Assembly (NCBI GenBank): GCA_964509075.1
Contig: CAZDWC010000001.1
Coordinates: 372,001-436,000 of the forward strand
Length of the DNA: 64,000 bases
Source: UBA7239 sp964509075
GTDB taxonomy: Bacteria; Pseudomonadota; Gammaproteobacteria; Pseudomonadales; UBA7239
Reading direction: 5' to 3'
A model generated the notes under the pieces. It searched no databases and was not told where the DNA came from. It saw only the letters and a program-made list of their open reading frames with translations. A program made the translations under genes and the position numbers. How positions within the stretch are numbered: position 1 is the first letter of the stretch; each line of letters begins with the position of its first letter. This document shows, piece after piece, positions 8,424-17,109 of this stretch.

Positions 8424-8696
8424 TCTTTAATCTGATATAAACACTTGGCTATTACCTGAGGGATGTTGCCTTTTGTCGCAGTCTAGGTTGGTTTACCTAG
8501 GGATAGTGACAAGGTAAGATGCCGCTGCCTGAAGTCTGGGGGAAGGCCGGGGTCAGGCAGCAAATATTACAGCAGCGTATTGGCCATCAATCGTTAGCAG
8601 AAAAGTTATTAAATGCGTTGAGCGCAGGTTTATTGCCTGTGCGCCGGTTCTTGCTGGATCGGCAGCGTGTTCACGGTTTATCCAGGGCATATCAGT
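8424..8696. other. Intergenic region between iscR and the YCF48-like gene
   Basis: No supported gene. A 61-codon plus-strand frame starting at 8519 has no ribosome site or protein-like features. The region holds the upstream part of the isc promoter and an inverted repeat at 8483-8500, and must contain the promoter of the plus-strand locus. I could not pick out a convincing -35/-10 pair for that locus. Confidence 0.5.
8483..8500. repeat. CTAGGT/ACCTAG inverted repeat, possible operator
   Basis: Perfect 6-base arms CTAGGT (8483-8488) and ACCTAG (8495-8500) surround TGGTTT. It lies between divergent isc and exporter loci, about 200 bases before the YCF48-like start and 60 bases upstream of the isc -35 element. 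Confidence 0.4.
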
Positions 8697-9923
8697 ATGT
8701 ATAAAAATGTTGTGGCTGGCGGTTTGTTTTCCAAGGTGGGCGTCGCCGTATTCTCCGTTGCCGTCGGTCTGACCGTGGTGTCCGGGTCATCCTTTGCTGC
8801 CGAGCAGGCAACGGCATCGCAGTTGCCTGCCATCAAGAGTGACAAGGTATCGGTTTCACTGTTGCAGGATATCGTGCGCGTCGGCGACCGCCTGGTTGTG
8901 GTTGGAGAGCGCGGTCACATTGCCTTCTCGGATGACAACGGCAAAAGCTGGCAGCAGGCCAATGTGCCCACCCGGCAGATGCTCAACGCTGTTTTCTTTA
9001 TTGATGGCAGCCATGGCTGGGCTGTGGGATATGACGGCTTGGTTCTCAATACCACGGATGGCGGCGTCAACTGGGGTATTCAGCTGGATGGCTTGAAATT
9101 CACCCGCCAGCGTATGGCCGACAAGATTCCGACCCTGGAGAACCAGATCAAGGATCTGGAGCAGAAAAAGCTGGCTGCGGATAGTGCCTTGTCCGAGGCG
9201 GAAGACAACGGAGATGCGGATGCCGACAAGCTGGCTGATGCGGCGGCCGACATAGAAGACAAGCTCGGCAATCTGGAAACCGATCTGGAGGACGCCAAGG
9301 CAGCTTTGACGGAAACCGTGGCCAATCCGCTGATGGATGTATGGTTTCGTGACGAAAAAACTGGATTTGTACTGGGAGCTTTCGGGGAGTTCCTCAAGAC
9401 CGAAGACGGCGGCGAGACGTGGGTAAGTATTGCGGATAGCCTGGAAAACCCGGAACACAATCACCTGAACGCCATCACTGGAGCGGGTGACACCATGTAT
9501 ATCGCCGGTGAGGCCGGACACATTTACCGCAGCACGGATGGGGGGGCTAATTGGGTGCTGCTTGAGTCTCCGGATCCCGAGAATGGATCTTTCTTTGCCA
9601 TCAATATTATCGGCGCGGATCAGGTCATGATTTCCGGTTTGCGCGGCGCCATGTATCGCTCTGTAGACAAGGGCAACAGCTGGAAGGCAATTGCGGAAGA
9701 CTTGCACAAGAACATGAACAACGTCTATTTCGCAGGCAATGATACGGTGCTGGCTGTCGGCAATGACGGGGCATTGTTGCGCAGCCGCGACGGTGGAAGA
9801 ACCTTTCTGTCACATGTGCGCAAGAATCGCCTCACGGTTGCCTCGGTCACTGAGGCGGCAGATGGCAACTACATTCTGGTTGGCATGGGCGGGGTGCAGA
9901 TTGTGCCGCCGGCCAGTCTTTAA
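8697..9923 (+). CDS. Secreted YCF48/BNR-repeat beta-propeller protein with coiled-coil insertion
   Basis: A 408-residue protein with a signal peptide (cleavage near SSFA-AEQ). It carries repeated BNR/Asp-box units such as S-D-D-N-G-K-S-W, TTDGGVNW, TEDGGETW, STDGGANW and SVDKGNSW. This pattern is that of the YCF48/Hcf136-like propeller family. About residues 134-208 break the propeller with a charged helical insertion (LENQIKDLEQKKLAADSA and following), probably a coiled coil projecting into the periplasm. ATG at 8697 is preferred over GTG at 8667 because it begins the signal peptide. The gene lies 96 bases ahead of the RND exporter, and I infer that it is a periplasmic accessory to it. Confidence 0.85.
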   Translation: MYKNVVAGGLFSKVGVAVFSVAVGLTVVSGSSFAAEQATASQLPAIKSDKVSVSLLQDIVRVGDRLVVVGERGHIAFSDDNGKSWQQANVPTRQMLNAVFFIDGSHGWAVGYDGLVLNTTDGGVNWGIQLDGLKFTRQRMADKIPTLENQIKDLEQKKLAADSALSEAEDNGDADADKLADAAADIEDKLGNLETDLEDAKAALTETVANPLMDVWFRDEKTGFVLGAFGEFLKTEDGGETWVSIADSLENPEHNHLNAITGAGDTMYIAGEAGHIYRSTDGGANWVLLESPDPENGSFFAINIIGADQVMISGLRGAMYRSVDKGNSWKAIAEDLHKNMNNVYFAGNDTVLAVGNDGALLRSRDGGRTFLSHVRKNRLTVASVTEAADGNYILVGMGGVQIVPPASL

Positions 9924-10019
9924 GGCTGTCACAAGCGCATTCAAGCCAATAACGAGCAGCGGTTAAACGCTACAACAATCGCTAAAAAAACAGTATTCCG
10001 GGTATAGGGGTTTTGCAGT

Positions 10020-12545
10020 ATGGCAGGTGCAAGTCGTCAATATGGTGAACCGTATCGCTTCGGTGACGAAGAAAAAGTCATGGAGCGCCTGATTTTCAAC
10101 CGACGTCCTTTGTGGTTGGTGGTTATTGCTCTTCTTACCTGTTACTTCTCGATTGAGATGCTGCGCATCAAAGTTGATGCCCGCTTTGAAAAAATGCTGC
10201 CGATGCAGCACCAGTATCTGCAAAACATGTTTAGTCGGCTTGATGATCTGACCCAGAAAGGGCTGTCATTCAAAATTGCCGTTGAAAATACACAGGGCGA
10301 TATTTTTGACAAGGAATACCTTGAGGCAGTGCAATTGGTGCACGACAAGGTTTTTTATATCAATGGTGTAGACAAAACTACGCTGCGATCAATGTGGGCA
10401 CCTTCAGTGCGCTGGCAGGCGGTAACGCCGCAGGGCTTTGAGGGTGATCGTCTGATTCCCGGCGAATACGATGGTACGCAGGAAGCATTGGAGCGCGTGC
10501 GGATAAATGTTTTGCGATCGACTGAGATCGGGCGATTGATTGCTGATAATTTCAAATCGTCAATTGTCGAAGCTTATGTTTTCTCTACTTATCCATCAGA
10601 CTCTCCGGCGCGCGTTCCGCGTCCGGTTGTCATTGATGGCCCGGCAAGCTTGTTCAAATCGTTGATGAGCAAAGTGTCTCCACCTCAGCCGCACGTGGCG
10701 GGTGAAACGATAGATTTCAATGATATTGGCCAGGTGCTGGAAGATGTCAGGGCCGAGGTCAACGATAAATATAACGGCAGGTACAAGGTCTACATCATTG
10801 GTGAGCCAAAGATGTTGGGCGATCTGATCGATGGTTCGTCAATGATCATGATGTTTGGTCTCGCGGCCATTCTGATTACGATTGTGTTGCTTTATCTGTA
10901 TGCCCGCTGCTGGCGTGCAGCCTTGATGCCGCTGTTTACTTCGGTTGTCGCAGTGGTGTGGATGCTGGGTATTCTCAGTCTGATGGCAAGATTAAAAGTG
11001 CCATATGGCGAAGTGTTGGTTGGCGGTGCCAATATCGAGGTTTTTTCAGGTATAGGCGTCTTCTCCATGTTGGTGCCATTCCTGCTGGTGGCAATTGGTG
11101 TCAGCCATAGCGTGCAGTTTGTTAATGCTATGGCAATTGAAATGTCGCATGGACATGACAAATTTCAGGCTTGCCGTCGTGCCTTTCGCTCTAACTACCT
11201 GCCAGGTATCACAGCGCTGCTGACCAATGCCTTCAGCTTCCTGACCATGATATTGATCCCGATCTCGGCTATTAAAGAGCTGGCGTTTACTGCGTGTATT
11301 GGTACTGCCGTACTGATTGTCCTGAAGCTGATGTTATTGCCAATTCTGCTTTCCTATGCCGGGATTGCGCCTTCGGGTGTTGCGCACATGCAGATGAAGG
11401 AGCATCAGCATCCTGTGCACTGGGTTTTCCTGTCAAAGTTTACCGAGGCGCGTTGGGCGGTGGTGGCTGTGTTGTTGGCGGGTGCTTTGGCGGTTTACAG
11501 TGTCTATGAGCGTCAGAACCTGAAGATTGGTGACATCAATGAAGGTGTGCCTGAGCTGCGTCCAGATTCCATATATAACAAGGACAACAAGTTCATCACC
11601 ACCAATTATGCGACCAGTTCGGATCTGTTTGTGGTGATGGTCACCAGCAACCCGGGTGAGTGTTTCAAGCAGCAGAATATGGAAGCGATGGATGATCTGG
11701 AGTGGGCGCTGCAGAATACGGCGGGTGTACAGTCAACTGCATCAGCATCATTTGTGGCCAAGAACTTTATTGCCGGCCTCACTGAAGGCCATATCAAATG
11801 GATGTCATTGGGGCGCAACCAGGGAGCAATCGACAACTCATTCGGCCTGATTGCCGACATGGGGCTCGCTAACGAAAAGTGCAGCTTTGCACCTGTCATT
11901 GCATTTCTGGAAGATCACAAGGCCGAGACGCTCAATCGTGTAGCTAAAACCGTTGAGGATTTTGCGGCCAAGCACGATACCGCGGATATTCAATTCCGTC
12001 TTGCAACGGGTAATGCCGGCATCGCGGCGGCAGTGAATCAGGAGATTCATGCGGCGCAGGACAAGATGCTGTGGATGGTTTATGGCGTCGTTGCTGCGCT
12101 GGTGTTTTTCACCTTCCCATCGGTGAAGGCAATGTTGTGTATCCTGGGGCCGCTCGCGCTCACCTCGATACTGTGCGAGGCGTTGATGGCGAAAATGGGC
12201 ATTGGCGTAAAGGTGGCAACGTTGCCTGTTATCACGCTGGGTGTGGGGGTCGGTGTCGACTACGGCATTTATATTTACAGCCGTATGGAAACTTACTTCA
12301 AGGAAGGTAAATCCTTGCAGGAAGCTTATTTGTTGACCCTTAAAACTACCGGCAAAGCAGTAAGCTTTACCGGGTTGACCCTGGCTTTCGGTGTGGCGAC
12401 CTGGTACTGGTCTGCAATTCAGTTCCAGAAAGACATGGGTATTCTGCTGGTCTTCATGTTCCTCTGGAACATGGTCGGCGCCTTGACACTGTTGCCGGCA
12501 TTGGCTCACTTCCTGATGCCAAATACTGCCAAAGTGCAAAAGTAA
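10020..12545 (+). CDS. MMPL/RND-superfamily exporter
   Basis: An 841-residue inner-membrane protein with the RND layout. There is one helix near residues 30-48, a large periplasmic loop to about 280, and a block of five helices to about 430. A seventh helix near 470-488, a second large loop and a final five-helix block follow. The second block has the GVGVGVDYGIYIYSRM pattern of the MMPL/SSD family. These transporters use the proton gradient and often move lipids or other hydrophobic molecules. Nothing here names the substrate. No membrane-fusion protein or TolC is adjacent, as is usual for MMPL-type exporters. It probably shares a transcript with the YCF48-like gene and is closed by a terminator at 12568-12596. 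Confidence 0.9.
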   Translation: MAGASRQYGEPYRFGDEEKVMERLIFNRRPLWLVVIALLTCYFSIEMLRIKVDARFEKMLPMQHQYLQNMFSRLDDLTQKGLSFKIAVENTQGDIFDKEYLEAVQLVHDKVFYINGVDKTTLRSMWAPSVRWQAVTPQGFEGDRLIPGEYDGTQEALERVRINVLRSTEIGRLIADNFKSSIVEAYVFSTYPSDSPARVPRPVVIDGPASLFKSLMSKVSPPQPHVAGETIDFNDIGQVLEDVRAEVNDKYNGRYKVYIIGEPKMLGDLIDGSSMIMMFGLAAILITIVLLYLYARCWRAALMPLFTSVVAVVWMLGILSLMARLKVPYGEVLVGGANIEVFSGIGVFSMLVPFLLVAIGVSHSVQFVNAMAIEMSHGHDKFQACRRAFRSNYLPGITALLTNAFSFLTMILIPISAIKELAFTACIGTAVLIVLKLMLLPILLSYAGIAPSGVAHMQMKEHQHPVHWVFLSKFTEARWAVVAVLLAGALAVYSVYERQNLKIGDINEGVPELRPDSIYNKDNKFITTNYATSSDLFVVMVTSNPGECFKQQNMEAMDDLEWALQNTAGVQSTASASFVAKNFIAGLTEGHIKWMSLGRNQGAIDNSFGLIADMGLANEKCSFAPVIAFLEDHKAETLNRVAKTVEDFAAKHDTADIQFRLATGNAGIAAAVNQEIHAAQDKMLWMVYGVVAALVFFTFPSVKAMLCILGPLALTSILCEALMAKMGIGVKVATLPVITLGVGVGVDYGIYIYSRMETYFKEGKSLQEAYLLTLKTTGKAVSFTGLTLAFGVATWYWSAIQFQKDMGILLVFMFLWNMVGALTLLPALAHFLMPNTAKVQK

Positions 12546-12567
12546 TGGCGATTTGGCCGAGCCAGTC

Positions 12568-12596
12568 AAAAAACCCGTGATCAGCACGGGTTTTTT
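12568..12596 (+). terminator. Rho-independent terminator after the RND exporter
   Basis: The stem AAACCCGTG / CACGGGTTT (12571-12579 / 12585-12593) is followed by a T-run. It separates the exporter transcript from the GMC dehydrogenase gene. Confidence 0.85.
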
Positions 12597-12663
12597 GTTT
12601 GTGCTTCGCTATCATCGCCGGGTTGGATAGTTGCATTACAATTTTGCTTAGCGGGAGTTATGT

Positions 12664-14271
12664 ATGTTTGATTTTGTTGTAGTCGGTGCCGGTTCGGCCG
12701 GTTGTGCCATTGCCAATCGTCTTTCTGAAAACCCGCAGCACAAGGTTTTGCTGCTGGAAGCCGGCCCTAATGACAACCATCCGATGGTGCATATGCCTGG
12801 CGGTGCGGCAGAAGTATTGAAAAGCAACAAGATGAACTGGCAGATGTACTCGGTGCCGCAGAAAGCGCTGAACAACCGCCGTTTGTATGTGCCGCGCGGC
12901 AAGCTGTTGGGCGGCTCCAGCAGCCTCAATGGCATGGTCTATATTCGCGGACACAAACACGACTACGATCACTGGAGTGAGCTCGGTAATGCCGGTTGGT
13001 CTTTTGCCGAGGTATTGCCATATTTCAAACGCTCGGAAGACAACGTGCGCGGCGAGTCGCTGTATCACGGCGCCGGTGGCTGCCTCAAGGTATCTGATGC
13101 GCCGTGCGAACACGTTCTGTTTGATCGCTTTGTTGAGGCAGGGCTTGAGCTGGGTTATCCCGCCACGGATGATTTCAACGGTGCGCAGCAGGAAGGTTTT
13201 GCGCGCTATCAGGCGACGTTGCGCAATGGCAAACGCTCCAGTTCTGCAGTGGCGTTTCTTACGCCGGAAGTGCGTGCGCGTGCCAACCTGAGCATCGTGC
13301 CTGGAGCGCATGTCACAAGGCTGGTGCTCGACGGCAGCAAAGTGGTGGGTGTGGAGTACAAACGTGGGCGCAAACTGGAGCAGGCGGCGGTGCGACGCGA
13401 AGTGATCTTGTCTGCGGGAGCGATGAAATCGCCACACATTCTGCAGACTTCGGGTATCGGTCGCCGTGAAGATCTCGAGCGCGCCGGTATCAAGGTGCTC
13501 AAGGACCTGCCGGGGGTGGGCCACAACTTGCAGGAGCATCAGGATTTGCTGATCAATTATGCCTGCACGCAGCCCATCACCATGAATCCGGCGGCGACAC
13601 GCATTCACCTGCAAATCAAAACTGCAATCGATTATTTCGTTTTCAATCGCGGCATTGCGGCCTGCAACTTGATTGAAGCCGGCGGTTTTGTGAAGTCAAC
13701 ACCAAGCGAAGCGATTCCGGATATCCAGCTGCACTTTATCCCGATCCTGATGTACGGATTGATTGATCCGATTCCAAAACAGCACGGCGTCTCCATTCAC
13801 GCCTGCCATCTGCGCCCGCAAAGTCGTGGTTCGGTATTGCCGGCCAACGCGGATCCGCTTGCTGCGCCGCTGGTTGATTATGATTTTCTCGACAACGAAG
13901 CAGACTGGAAAGTCATGCAGCGTTGCTATGAAATTGTGCGCGATATTGCCGAAGCCAAAGTCTGGGGTGGCTTGATCGGCGATTCCGTGCGTCCGGATAA
14001 ACGTCTTACGGAAGAGGCGCGTATCCGCGAGTTTATCCGTCAGTTTTCGGAAACAGTGTATCACCCGGTTGGCACCTGCAAGATGGGCAGCGATGAACAA
14101 GCGGTGGTCGACAACGAGTTGCGTGTGCACGGTGTAGAAGGCTTGCGTGTGGCCGACGCATCGATCATGCCGACACTGATTGGTGGCAATACCAACGCAC
14201 CTTGCATGATGATCGGCGAGAAGTGCGCCGACCTGGTGTTGGGTCGCAAACTGCCTGCTGAAAACGTCTGA
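12664..14271 (+). CDS. GMC-family FAD alcohol dehydrogenase (AlkJ/choline dehydrogenase type)
   Basis: A 535-residue glucose-methanol-choline oxidoreductase. The FAD-binding GAGSAGCAIANRLS is at the N-terminus, followed by LLLEAGP, PRGKLLGGSSSLN and the second GMC signature around SAGAMKSPHILQTSGIG. The active-site histidine is in YHPVGTCKMG and the C-terminal signature is GGNTNAP. By memory the sequence resembles membrane-associated AlkJ, which oxidises medium-chain alcohols, more than BetA. There is no signal peptide. GGGAG lies six bases before the ATG. The hybrid kinase gene starts 26 bases after its stop, so the two are probably co-transcribed, which suggests substrate-linked sensing. 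Confidence 0.92.
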   Translation: MFDFVVVGAGSAGCAIANRLSENPQHKVLLLEAGPNDNHPMVHMPGGAAEVLKSNKMNWQMYSVPQKALNNRRLYVPRGKLLGGSSSLNGMVYIRGHKHDYDHWSELGNAGWSFAEVLPYFKRSEDNVRGESLYHGAGGCLKVSDAPCEHVLFDRFVEAGLELGYPATDDFNGAQQEGFARYQATLRNGKRSSSAVAFLTPEVRARANLSIVPGAHVTRLVLDGSKVVGVEYKRGRKLEQAAVRREVILSAGAMKSPHILQTSGIGRREDLERAGIKVLKDLPGVGHNLQEHQDLLINYACTQPITMNPAATRIHLQIKTAIDYFVFNRGIAACNLIEAGGFVKSTPSEAIPDIQLHFIPILMYGLIDPIPKQHGVSIHACHLRPQSRGSVLPANADPLAAPLVDYDFLDNEADWKVMQRCYEIVRDIAEAKVWGGLIGDSVRPDKRLTEEARIREFIRQFSETVYHPVGTCKMGSDEQAVVDNELRVHGVEGLRVADASIMPTLIGGNTNAPCMMIGEKCADLVLGRKLPAENV

Positions 14272-14297
14272 GTCGTTGCCGGCATGAAGGTTCAGTT

Positions 14298-16166
14298 GTG
14301 AGCAAGGTTGGTGCTGAGCGCAGTGCGGTAGCGCTGCGCGAGCTGATCGGTTTTGCACAGAGTTTCATGCCGCCGGAAGAGGCGCTGCTGCAGTTTCAAC
14401 GCGCCTATGCCGAGGCCGGGCGTGAGATTGATCTTGAGCGCCCCGCAGATGATTTCGACAGCGGCGTTGCCGAGGATATGATCGGGCGCTCTGTTGGCAG
14501 TATGGAGTCGCTTTCCATCGGCAACATGGTGCGAGCTTTTGTCGATCGCGGCTCCGTCGCCATCGCTGATGTTTTGAGCATTATTCAGGGGGCGCGTTAT
14601 TTCTTCGAGTTCATGCAGGAACTCGTTCAGTCTTCCATCGAGCATATTTCCCAGGGCATCAGTGTTGTCGATCAGCAGATGCGCATGGTTGCCTGGAACA
14701 AACGCTATCTCGAGTTTTTTGAGTATCCCGAGGGTTATGTGCGCACCGGCAGGCCGGTTGCTGATTTGATCCGTTTCAATCTGGAGCGCATTGGTTGCAG
14801 GCCTGAAGATCTTGATACGGAAGTGGAAAAGCGCATCAATTATCTGAAGGAGGGTAGCCCGCACAATTTCGAGCGCTATCGTCCGGAAGGGCGTGTGCTG
14901 GAGGTGAGCGGCAACCCGATGCCGGGCGGCGGCTTCGTCACCAGCTACACCGATATCACTGTGCACAAGGAGCTGGAGCGCCAGTTGCGCGCAGCCAATG
15001 AGACGCTCGAGTTGCGCGTGCAGCAGCGTACGCACGAGCTGGAAATGGCCAAACTGGAGGCCGAGCAGGCCAACTTTTCCAAGACGCAGTTTCTCGCAGC
15101 GGCCAGTCACGATTTGATGCAGCCGCTCAATGCCGCCTCGTTGTTTGCTTCGGCGCTGGCGCAAAAAACGCGCGATGGCGAGTTGCAGCAATTGTCAGAA
15201 AATGTCGTGCTGTCATTGCAGGCTGCGGATGCGCTGATCAACAGTATGCTGGAAGCGTCTCGTCTGGATGCCGGTGCTGTGGCTCCCAAGCTTGAGGTGT
15301 TTGAGCTGGAGAGCTTGTTCAGCCAGTTGGATCGCGAGTTTACGGCCTTGGCGCGTGATCGCGGTCTGGATTTCCGTATGGTGGCCACAGCTTGCACCGT
15401 TTTCAGCGACCCGCATTTGTTGCGACGCATCCTGCAGAACTTCCTGTCCAATGCGGTCCGCTACACCCGCAAGGGGCGTGTGCTGCTCGGCTGTCGTCGC
15501 CGTGGCAATGTGCTGCGTATCGAGGTCTGGGATACCGGGCCCGGTATCCCGCAAGACAAGCGGCGTGAGATTTTCCAGGAATTTCGCCGGTTGAAAACGC
15601 CGGAATACGACCGCACGGAAAAGGGGTTGGGGCTTGGTCTCGCCATTGCCGAGCGCATTTCGCGCTTGCTGCAACATCCGATTACCTTGCGATCCTGGAT
15701 GCGGCGCGGTTCGGTTTTTTCTGTGGATGTTCCCGTGGGGGATCGCGCCCTGATGACGGTGGTCACGCCGGTACCGGTGATGGTGACTGGCAAGGGGTTT
15801 GCCGGCAGCAAGGTGCTGTGTATCGACAACGAACGCAGTGTGTTGTCTGGCATGCGAGCCTTGCTGGAGGGTTGGGATTGTGCAGTGTCTGAGGCGACAG
15901 ACAAACGCAGTGCCGTCGAGGCGTTGCAGAAGGCAATGCCTGATCTGGTGATTGCGGATTACCAGCTGGATGACGGAGTCACGGGCTTGCAGGTGGTGCA
16001 GGAGTTGTATCGTCTGGCCGGGTGGGCTATTCCGGTGATCATGGTGACGGCCAACAACACGGAAGATGTGCGTCGCATGATAGAAGAGCAGGGTTATCTG
16101 TTCATGGCAAAGCCCGTGAAACCCGCGCGCCTGCGAGCATTGATGACGGCTTTGCTCAATCGCTAG
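14298..16166 (+). CDS. PAS-domain hybrid sensor histidine kinase with C-terminal receiver
   Basis: A 622-residue soluble kinase with no membrane segment. A PAS domain spans about residues 107-223 (ISVVDQQMRMVAWNKRYLEF to TSYTDIT). A coiled coil spans 225-262. The phospho-accepting H271 lies in AASHDLMQPLNAA, N385 in the N box, DTGPGIP at 412-418 and GLGLGLAI at 443-450. The receiver domain (about 505-620) has D554. The PAS type and layout resemble the NahK/ErcS' kinases of Pseudomonas, some of which control alcohol oxidation. GTG at 14298 is chosen because GAAGG lies 7 bases upstream. It faces the response regulator gene, with 9 bases between their stops. Confidence 0.93.
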   Translation: MSKVGAERSAVALRELIGFAQSFMPPEEALLQFQRAYAEAGREIDLERPADDFDSGVAEDMIGRSVGSMESLSIGNMVRAFVDRGSVAIADVLSIIQGARYFFEFMQELVQSSIEHISQGISVVDQQMRMVAWNKRYLEFFEYPEGYVRTGRPVADLIRFNLERIGCRPEDLDTEVEKRINYLKEGSPHNFERYRPEGRVLEVSGNPMPGGGFVTSYTDITVHKELERQLRAANETLELRVQQRTHELEMAKLEAEQANFSKTQFLAAASHDLMQPLNAASLFASALAQKTRDGELQQLSENVVLSLQAADALINSMLEASRLDAGAVAPKLEVFELESLFSQLDREFTALARDRGLDFRMVATACTVFSDPHLLRRILQNFLSNAVRYTRKGRVLLGCRRRGNVLRIEVWDTGPGIPQDKRREIFQEFRRLKTPEYDRTEKGLGLGLAIAERISRLLQHPITLRSWMRRGSVFSVDVPVGDRALMTVVTPVPVMVTGKGFAGSKVLCIDNERSVLSGMRALLEGWDCAVSEATDKRSAVEALQKAMPDLVIADYQLDDGVTGLQVVQELYRLAGWAIPVIMVTANNTEDVRRMIEEQGYLFMAKPVKPARLRALMTALLNR

Positions 16167-16175
16167 TCGCTTGAA

Positions 16176-16811
16176 TCAGTCGTCATCCACATTGAGATAG
16201 TTGGCTGCAAGCACGGCCTGGGTGCGGTTGCGCACGCCAAGCTTGCGAAAGATGGCCGTCATATGCGTGCGCACGGTTGCTTCCGAAACATTGACCTCGC
16301 CGGCAATCTGCTTGTTGAGCAGGCCCTTGGTCAACATCATGAATACCCGCAATTGCTGAGGTGTCAGGGTTTTCAGGCGCTGCGCAAACTCGTGTTCTTC
16401 CGTGCTGGCATTCTGGTTGGCGTTGGCCGGTAACCATACGGAGCCGTTGAGTACCGTTTGCAGGGCGCCGGCGATCTGGCCGAGGTCGGAAGCCTTGGGT
16501 ATAAAGCCGGAGGCGCCGTATTCAATGGCGCGCTGCATGATCAGCGGTTCGTCGCTGGCGGAGATCACCACCACGGGGATGTCCGGAAACTCACGGCGAA
16601 TCAGCACCAGGCCGGAAAAGCCGTTGGCCCCAGGCATGCGCAAATCCAGCAGGATCAGATCGACATCGGCAAGCTGCTTCAGCTGTTCTTCCAGTGCCTG
16701 GATGCTGTCGCATTCAAGTATATCGGCGTCGGCCACCACCTGTTTGACGGCGAGGCAGAGCGCATTGCGAAACAGAGGGTGGTCGTCGGCGATAATGATG
16801 CGTGTGCTCAT
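16176..16811 (-). CDS. LuxR/NarL-family response regulator
   Basis: A 211-residue two-domain regulator. The receiver starts MSTRIIIADDHPLFRNAL and has phospho-acceptor D56 in LILLDLRMPG. The C-terminal LuxR-type helix-turn-helix (about residues 145-205) contains LTPQQLRVFMMLTKGLLNKQIA and ATVRTHMTAIFRKLGVRNRTQA. It resembles the AgmR/ErbR group that regulates alcohol oxidation in pseudomonads. It is convergent with the hybrid kinase and divergent from the DUF1302 gene, so it plausibly receives phosphate from the kinase and acts on this locus. That pairing is inference. Confidence 0.93.
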   Translation of the reverse strand: MSTRIIIADDHPLFRNALCLAVKQVVADADILECDSIQALEEQLKQLADVDLILLDLRMPGANGFSGLVLIRREFPDIPVVVISASDEPLIMQRAIEYGASGFIPKASDLGQIAGALQTVLNGSVWLPANANQNASTEEHEFAQRLKTLTPQQLRVFMMLTKGLLNKQIAGEVNVSEATVRTHMTAIFRKLGVRNRTQAVLAANYLNVDDD

Positions 16812-16850
16812 GGCAATCCGGCTGATGTGTGCTGTGCGACATCATAAACA

Positions 16851-16880
16851 AAAAAACGGGTCAGCAGGCCCGCTTTTTAC
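16851..16880. terminator. Weak hairpin with A/T flanks between response regulator and DUF1302 gene
   Basis: CGGGTC / GGCCCG (16857-16862 / 16867-16872, one G-T pair) has an A-run on one side and a T-run on the other. It lies upstream of both divergent genes, so it would act as an attenuator or be a relic rather than end a known gene. Confidence 0.35.
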
Positions 16881-16985
16881 TGTGGATTTCAGCATCGTAT
16901 TCCTGTTTGGCAGGGCGTTCGAAGCGGTGCGGCCGAAGCTGTCAAGCTTTTGTCTGGCGTCATACAAATATCGCAAGCTGCTGCT

Positions 16986-17002
16986 TTGGAAGGGCTTTTG
17001 CC
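16986..17002 (+). promoter_or_regulatory. Possible sigma-54 promoter for the DUF1302 gene
   Basis: TTGGAAGGGCTTTTGCC carries the invariant GG and GC of a -24/-12 promoter with exactly 10 bases between them, and TTGC at -12. The ATG is about 105 bases downstream. No NtrC-type activator is encoded nearby, so this is tentative. Confidence 0.3.
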
Positions 17003-17109
17003 AATCGTTGCATTGCTTTTCACGCCGCTTTCTGTTGCAATCCGCTACCATGTGCGCGCCCACCATAGTGGGTGGCGGCTGACGAATACATCACACAACA
17101 GGTGGAAGC

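Noticed and set aside
8519..8704. A 61-codon ORF before the YCF48-like gene
   Set aside because: No ribosome site, no hydrophobic or conserved pattern, and it overlaps the leader of the next gene.
12658..13614. A 318-codon minus-strand ORF opposite the GMC dehydrogenase
   Set aside because: It mirrors the real gene and shows no family motifs.
14292..15191. A 299-codon minus-strand ORF opposite the hybrid kinase
   Set aside because: Antisense shadow; the plus-strand kinase has all catalytic motifs.
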